A DNA stretch of 64,000 bases from positions 1,736,001-1,800,000 of the forward strand of contig NW_017264197.1 in assembly GCF_001619985.1 (NCBI RefSeq), in the 5' to 3' direction. The position numbers and the translations under genes were made by a program. Shown piece by piece: positions 59,325-64,000 of this stretch. The DNA is from Xylona heveae TC161 (Eukaryota; Ascomycota; Xylonomycetes; Xylonales; Xylonaceae). Below the pieces are notes generated by a model that saw only the letters and a program-made list of their open reading frames with translations, had not been told where the DNA came from and did no database searches. The first letter of the stretch is position 1; each line of letters starts with the position of its first letter.

Positions 59325-60638
59325 TTACCTCCACAGACCGTATGATGTATTTGTGAATTTCCACAGCTTGATAGTTCCGTCCTCACTACCAGTGGCGCAG
59401 AGCTTGCCATCTGGCGAGAAGGCAACGGACCAAATGGGGCCGTGATGGCCCTTGTAAATGTCTTTACGCATCAATGTTAGCCACACATAGGAATTCAAGT
59501 TTGCAAGGTATAGCAATCACTTACCCAGCTCTTTTTCGTCGTCAAAGTCGTACGCTCGCACCCAAGTGTCGCCGCTGCCGCCCGTCACGAATTTTCTCTG
59601 CTCGCCATGGAGCGCCACGCTGACGACCTCATATGGGAGCTTGACTGACTTGATCAATCGGCCGGGATCAGCTCCATCGAAGAAGTAGACAGTCTTTCCG
59701 GCCGCAACGCTGAGCACTCCAGGGGCATTGCTCTCAAACGGCGGAGTGTTGAGCTCGCAGCTGCCCACTAACCCTTCGATCTCGTACCCCCGGATAGGCG
59801 TGCGCGATCTCAGATCCCACCATCGAATCTTTCGGTCGTCAGATGCCGTAGCCAGAATATTGAAATCGGACCCCCAGATGATCGATTTGATTGTGCCACC
59901 GTATACTCCCGGCCCTATCTCATAACTTGCGTCCGAGGTGGACCCTGTGGCGTCCGGACTGCTGCTCCGGTTCAGGTCAAAGATTCGAAGTTTCTTCTCG
60001 GCGCCACCGGTGGCTAGGAATTGGGGACGGGCTTGTGTTGGGAATGCGACGGATCGAACGATGTGTGCGTGTTGGAAAGTATGGAGGGTTTCGCCAGTGT
60101 AAGTGTTCCACACCTTGCTATTTTCGAAAAGTTGTCAGGTTTCCAGATTCCGATCAGTCGTTTGGAGCAATGGCAAAGGCAGAAACTTACGCTGAGAAGT
60201 CTGCTGATCCTGTAGCTGCAAGAGAAGCATCTCCGGAAAGACGAGCTTGCCAGACGGCTCCTTTGTGGCCCATGAATGTTCCGATCCTTTCGACGAGAAT
60301 TAGCAATGAGCTTCAGGCGAGAATGCAGTCAGTCTGTCTCACCAATCGCCTGTTATGCCATCGCGAAGCATCGGGTTGTTATCTGGCTCGAGTCAGCGGC
60401 CGTAAATCTGATAATCGTTTACTGTTGTAATACCTTTGCATGCTGAGACAAGGTAGTATTGATCGTCGTCCACGACTGAGGAGAAGCTGAGGTGAGTGAC
60501 AGGCCGCGAGTGGCCATGGCAGGTTAAAGGAACGGCTTTTGATGCTTCTGGAGAATCTACATCAGTTACTATAATGATAGGATATCGGGCGTGACCGCCG
60601 AAGGTTGTCATGATTGATGTCAATTGTAAGGGCATCAT
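59325..60638 (-). CDS. STRAP-type WD40 repeat protein
   Basis: Five exons, complement of 60434..60638, 60343..60382, 60191..60286, 59525..60117 and 59325..59461, give 356 aa. WD repeats are legible in order: [15 protein letters not shown]...[30 protein letters not shown]...[60 protein letters not shown] and [20 protein letters not shown]...TIKLWKF. The order and the DNNPMLRDG linker fit serine-threonine-kinase-receptor-associated protein (STRAP/UNRIP), a scaffold of the SMN complex in animals; the fungal role is unclear. The N terminus is longer than in animals, and the true start may be the ATG at 60611 instead of 60638. Introns 2 and 4 end in AAG. Confidence 0.9.
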
Positions 60639-61215
60639 TTTGCGTAATGGTTAAGGAGGTGGACGAACCAGACGTCATTGATGCTAATGTGAATGCGAAA
60701 TATAGGGAATTCGTATCAAAAGCTCGTAAAAGTGAAATTCCGTCAATTCGTAAAGAGTAAGGACCGTTTGAGGCGACAGCAGGGCAGAGGATGAGAGGTG
60801 GTGAATGCGCCTGCTATACTGGAAAGTTTGGTTTAGCGGGGTATGTTAGGTATATAAGTCCTAAAATAGCGTCGCGGTTACCGTCAGGATAATAATCCTT
60901 TGCTCTCGTCATCTTGAGACTTACAGATGCAGGCGACACTATTTTACAGCAAAAAAGTGGAATTGAATGGACGAGACTTTGCGATTGGAGCTGTTGATGA
61001 ATGTTTCAATAAGCTAATTAGCGGATTGTTTGGTCAGGGCAGATGCCGCGGCTCGCGTTTAGGTTGGGACTGGCGCGGAGCAAGCGGAGTATCATTCGCT
61101 CCTCCACAAAACCTCTCTAAAAACTGCACTACAGTATTATATCATCAAACATCATGGGACTGGTATATTATTGTGGGCTGAGTTGCTACGTCTAAATTGA
61201 TATGGAGAAATTTAC
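60639..61215. other. Intergenic between tandem minus-strand genes
   Basis: Promoter of the STRAP gene and 3' region of the BTB gene. The open frame 60927-61181 has no motif. Confidence 0.55.
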
Positions 61216-62201
61216 TCAACGGTAACGGTTGCGGTATCCATAATGGCTTTGGAGAACTTTCTCCAACAAATCCACCGTCAACATTGGACACCCCCTTATC
61301 AAGATGCTCAAATCTGGTCTCCCCACCAGGTCGTATATTCTGTCATATGCCGCTTTACAGATGAGGTCGCGCATTGCTCGATCGGAGTCAAGGGTGGTTT
61401 CATAAGCTGTACGAGCTGCTTCGATGAGGTTGTCACATGTTGACTTATGCCCAACGTTTTCGCCCGCTCTTTTAACTGCGTAGTCCTTGAGACTCTGTAT
61501 CCCGAATTCATCCCCCATGGAATACATCAACACATGAAGTACGAGAGGCTGCGGGAAATTCTATGTCAATCACCTACTCGCAGAAGAGATCCACAAGTTT
61601 GACATACAGAGCTAATCTTCTCGTGCCTTCCATTGGCCGTCATTTCTTTTACATGGTTGTCTCCATCTTCTTCATAATCCTCCACTTCCGATTCTATATC
61701 AAGACTCGCAATGCCGTCGTCTGCTAACTTGTCGTTTAGATCTTCGGAGTAATCAAGCTGGTAGAGAAAATGAAGCATCTTCTCTACAAGAAGCGGATTG
61801 TGGTCCTTTAAGAGGATTTCGTTTTCTTCATTTTCCTGTTCTCTATGAGCCATGCATATTTATTTTCGGACATCTTACCTTCCAGTCTCCTTGGCACACT
61901 GCCATGAAATACTCTGATAATGAGCTTATAATCACTCGGTGTGCCTTGAACTCTTGACTTGCGCAGCGAATCGTTATATCTGTGAACAATCCTTTTTCAC
62001 GGCATCTTTAATTCCATTCAACGTTTGCTCGAGTCTGTTAGGGCTTCTTGCGGGGACTTACTGCCACAATGCTTTCGACATTTTCGCTTCGCACGATTGT
62101 ATAGGCTCCGTACAGTCTGTATGGTCGCAAGAGTCCAAGCCCTGATTTTGATGTTCCGGGAGCTTACTCTTCCTGGACCTCTTCTTTGCTTTACCTTTCA
62201 T
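61216..62201 (-). CDS. BTB/POZ-domain protein with acidic insert
   Basis: Four exons, complement of 62062..62201, 61879..62005, 61608..61835 and 61216..61560, give 279 aa. After a basic N terminus (MKGKAKKRSRKSK) comes the BTB core: GLFTDITIRCASQEFKAHRV, IISSLSEYFMAVCQGDWK, then NPLLVEKMLHFLYQLDYSED. An acidic loop (SEVEDYEEDGD) separates it from VLHVLMYSMGDEFGIQSLKD and a helical end. This layout is typical of the many small fungal BTB proteins, whose partners are mostly unknown. The 43-nt intron 2 is the shortest used in the window. Intron 1 ends in AAG. The first exon rests only on frame and a good GTAAGT donor, so the N-terminal 46 residues are less certain. Confidence 0.8.
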
Positions 62202-63363
62202 GAGAGACGTGCTTGTTGATGGATAAGCGGGGTTGAAGAATTAATTTATACCGGCATGGTTGTGGAAATGATGGTTACACATGTTTCGCTACGAAATAAC
62301 ATGTGCAGGCATGTTAATCCAATAAGGCCACTCAGATCGGATCCATGTCACTTGGAAGTCGAGTGTAAGTTAATATACCTAGGTATCTTTTCGTCATACG
62401 CTGAGCTTTGTTGTTCTGTTGGGAGAATTTCCTCGTTGGGTCGAACGGCTGAATACTTTGAAGCGGCGCAGTCGAATTCCTTTACGAACTAACCTCTAAT
62501 ATTTGTTGGGCACGTTTTGGATGTTCATTAGAATCTGCAAGAATGGCATGAAGACTACCAGGTAGCAAAGACAGCACCATCCATATACCTACGTATAGAT
62601 GTCAGAAACAAAAATTTGTCACGCATATTTTCTAGCCTATGGCATCTTCTCAAATTTTGGGACAATGGTTACGCAGTAAGATGTCTTCCATGCTGGAAAC
62701 GAGTAGCCTTCCCCTCGATGACTCTTATTCGGCATTTCCAGGACAGAGTATCTCTACCATCGGCGCTCAGAGCTGTCGAAGATCCGTTCCAGTAAGTCTG
62801 CCGCAAACTCCGGCATTTCTCATTTCAGATACTTGATATTTGGATCAGTCCCAAAATTTATGATTCAGTCAAGACCTGCCTGACGGGACTATATAATGCA
62901 TTTGACATTTGCCGGATCCAGAAACTAAACGGTGGGTCATTCTGAGCGCGGATAGAATACCAGGATCTCTGGCTTGGGGTCTGAGTACTTCGGCACGGAA
63001 CTTCTGGGCTGCTCAGAATTTTAATTTTTAATAACAGAACCTGCTCCAACTGCATACATCTTCACATTAAGAACCAGCCTCGAGAAAAAATCGTCAGCAA
63101 CAGATGAATCCTCACGAGCAAGGGAAGAGGGCGAGTGTAAACAAGGAGGTTTAAGTTTGACCCCGCGATTCTTCGCGTTTGTTTAGCGCGGGGTAGCTCC
63201 AGACGGCGGCAAATTCCGTGCGTATAACTGCCTTATGTCATCCCTATATGTCCCCTGACGCAACTTGAAGCTCAGCATAACAACTTTGAATCTTGAAGAT
63301 ACATTCATTAAATTGGCTTTACCCGGTTTCTTGAGCTTTTAGATTGTTTGGATTTCTCTCAGA
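62202..63363. other. Divergent promoter region, BTB gene / DOA1-like gene
   Basis: 1.16 kb with no convincing gene. The short open frame 62639-62836 (65 codons) has no motif. It should hold the leaders of both flanking genes. Confidence 0.5.
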
Positions 63364-64000
63364 ATGGGAGATTATAAGCTTTCTGCTTGCCTTCAGGGGC
63401 ACGAGGACGATGTAAGTATAACTACAACCATTGGAGCTACCCAGCAGCTGCTGGGAACTCTTCATCCAAAGCTGTCACTGATATAAATTGAATGTACTAG
63501 GTCAGAGCTGTCTCATTTCCGAACCCAGAGCTTGTATTATCAGCATCTCGAGATGCAACTGTGAGATTATGGAAGCGACTCAGGCACTCACCGCCCGAGT
63601 ATGATTGCACACTGTCCTCCCATGGCACGGCTTTTATAAATGCTTTGACTTATCTACAACCTTCGGCAGAGTACCCAGAGGGCCTCGTGATATCTGGAGG
63701 TCGTGACACGATTATTGAAGTGCGACAGCCTGGAAAATCCTCCGAGGAGGATGCTGAGGCATTACTGCTTGGCCACGCCCACAATATTTGTGCATTGGAT
63801 TCGCTGTCGGACGGAGGGCTCATAGTAAGCGGTGGATGGGACGCCCAGGCTAGGGTATGGAAAGTCGGCAAATGGGAATGTGAGGCTGTCTTGGAAGGGC
63901 ACCAGGGCAGTGTCTGGGCTGTATTGGCTTACGACAAGAACACTATCATTACTGGTACGTTTGCGGAGAATCGCAGTTTTTACCAGAATGGTCATTATAC
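63364..64000 (+). CDS. DOA1: Doa1/Ufd3 (PLAA) WD40 protein, 5' part only
   Basis: Two exons are visible, 63364..63411 and 63501..63954; a third lies at or beyond the edge after donor G|GTACGT. The N terminus MGDYKLSACLQGHEDDVRAV begins the beta-propeller; FPNPELVLSASRDATVRLWK, GLVISGGRDTIIEVRQPGK, LLLGHAHNICALDSL, SGGWDAQARVWKVGKWECEA and LEGHQGSVWAVLAYDKNTII follow in the order of Doa1/PLAA. The missing part should hold the remaining blades, the PFU domain and the Cdc48-binding PUL domain. Doa1 helps Cdc48/p97 control ubiquitin levels and mitochondrial and ribosome-linked turnover. The start at 63364 is supported by the conserved MxDYKLS beginning. Confidence 0.9.

Overview
The window is nuclear DNA of a filamentous ascomycete (Pezizomycotina, probably Eurotiomycetes-like; the class is an inference). 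Supporting signs are many short GT-AG introns (mostly 45-90 nt) with CTRAC/CTAAY branch sites, a complex I accessory subunit (absent from Saccharomyces), a type II myosin of the MyoB kind, a Zn2Cys6 regulator and an RTA1-family membrane protein. All gene models below were spliced by eye: every join keeps the reading frame and was checked against remembered family motifs, not against transcripts or a database.

Layout. 1-3.2 kb: an RTA1-like membrane protein (-), a doubtful small ORF and a tRNA-Gly. 4.0-6.4 kb: a membrane-anchored triglyceride lipase/sterol esterase (+, seven exons). 6.9-9.2 kb: the oligosaccharyltransferase subunit Wbp1 (-), head to head with the 9.5 kDa complex I subunit (+). 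9.7-14.2 kb: a BTB protein and a conserved fungal protein of unknown function, both (-). 16.7-18.8 kb: a Cti6-like PHD protein of the Rpd3L deacetylase complex (+). 20.7-28.1 kb: the conventional myosin II heavy chain, 2399 aa (-). 29.2-30.3 kb: a decay zone with a frameshifted phosphoglycerate-mutase-like gene, an imperfect inverted repeat and a truncated AMP-binding (acyl-CoA ligase) fragment. 31.0-35.5 kb: a Red1/ZFC3H1-like nuclear RNA-surveillance scaffold (+).

36-47.7 kb is an accessory-looking metabolic stretch: a D-2-hydroxyacid dehydrogenase (-), a Zn2Cys6 transcription factor with an overlapping upstream ORF (+), a peroxisomal FAD amine/imino-acid oxidase (-) and a 968-aa membrane-anchored tandem amidohydrolase (+). 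48-55.8 kb is a second one: a signal-less GH3 beta-glucosidase with a PA14 insert (-), a signal-less, intronless GH13 alpha-glucosidase (+) on the other side of the same promoter, and an amino-acid permease (-).

56.7-64 kb returns to housekeeping genes: a Yra1/ALY mRNA-export factor (+), a STRAP-type WD40 protein (-), a second BTB protein (-) and the first exons of a Doa1/Ufd3 (PLAA) WD40 protein (+), which runs off the window edge. No transposase, retroelement, CRISPR array, rRNA or secondary-metabolite synthase was recognised. The most unusual items are the tandem amidohydrolase with a degenerate second half, the decay zone at 29-30 kb, the uORF overlapping the Zn2Cys6 start codon, the long Yra1 intron and the frequent use of AAG 3' splice sites.
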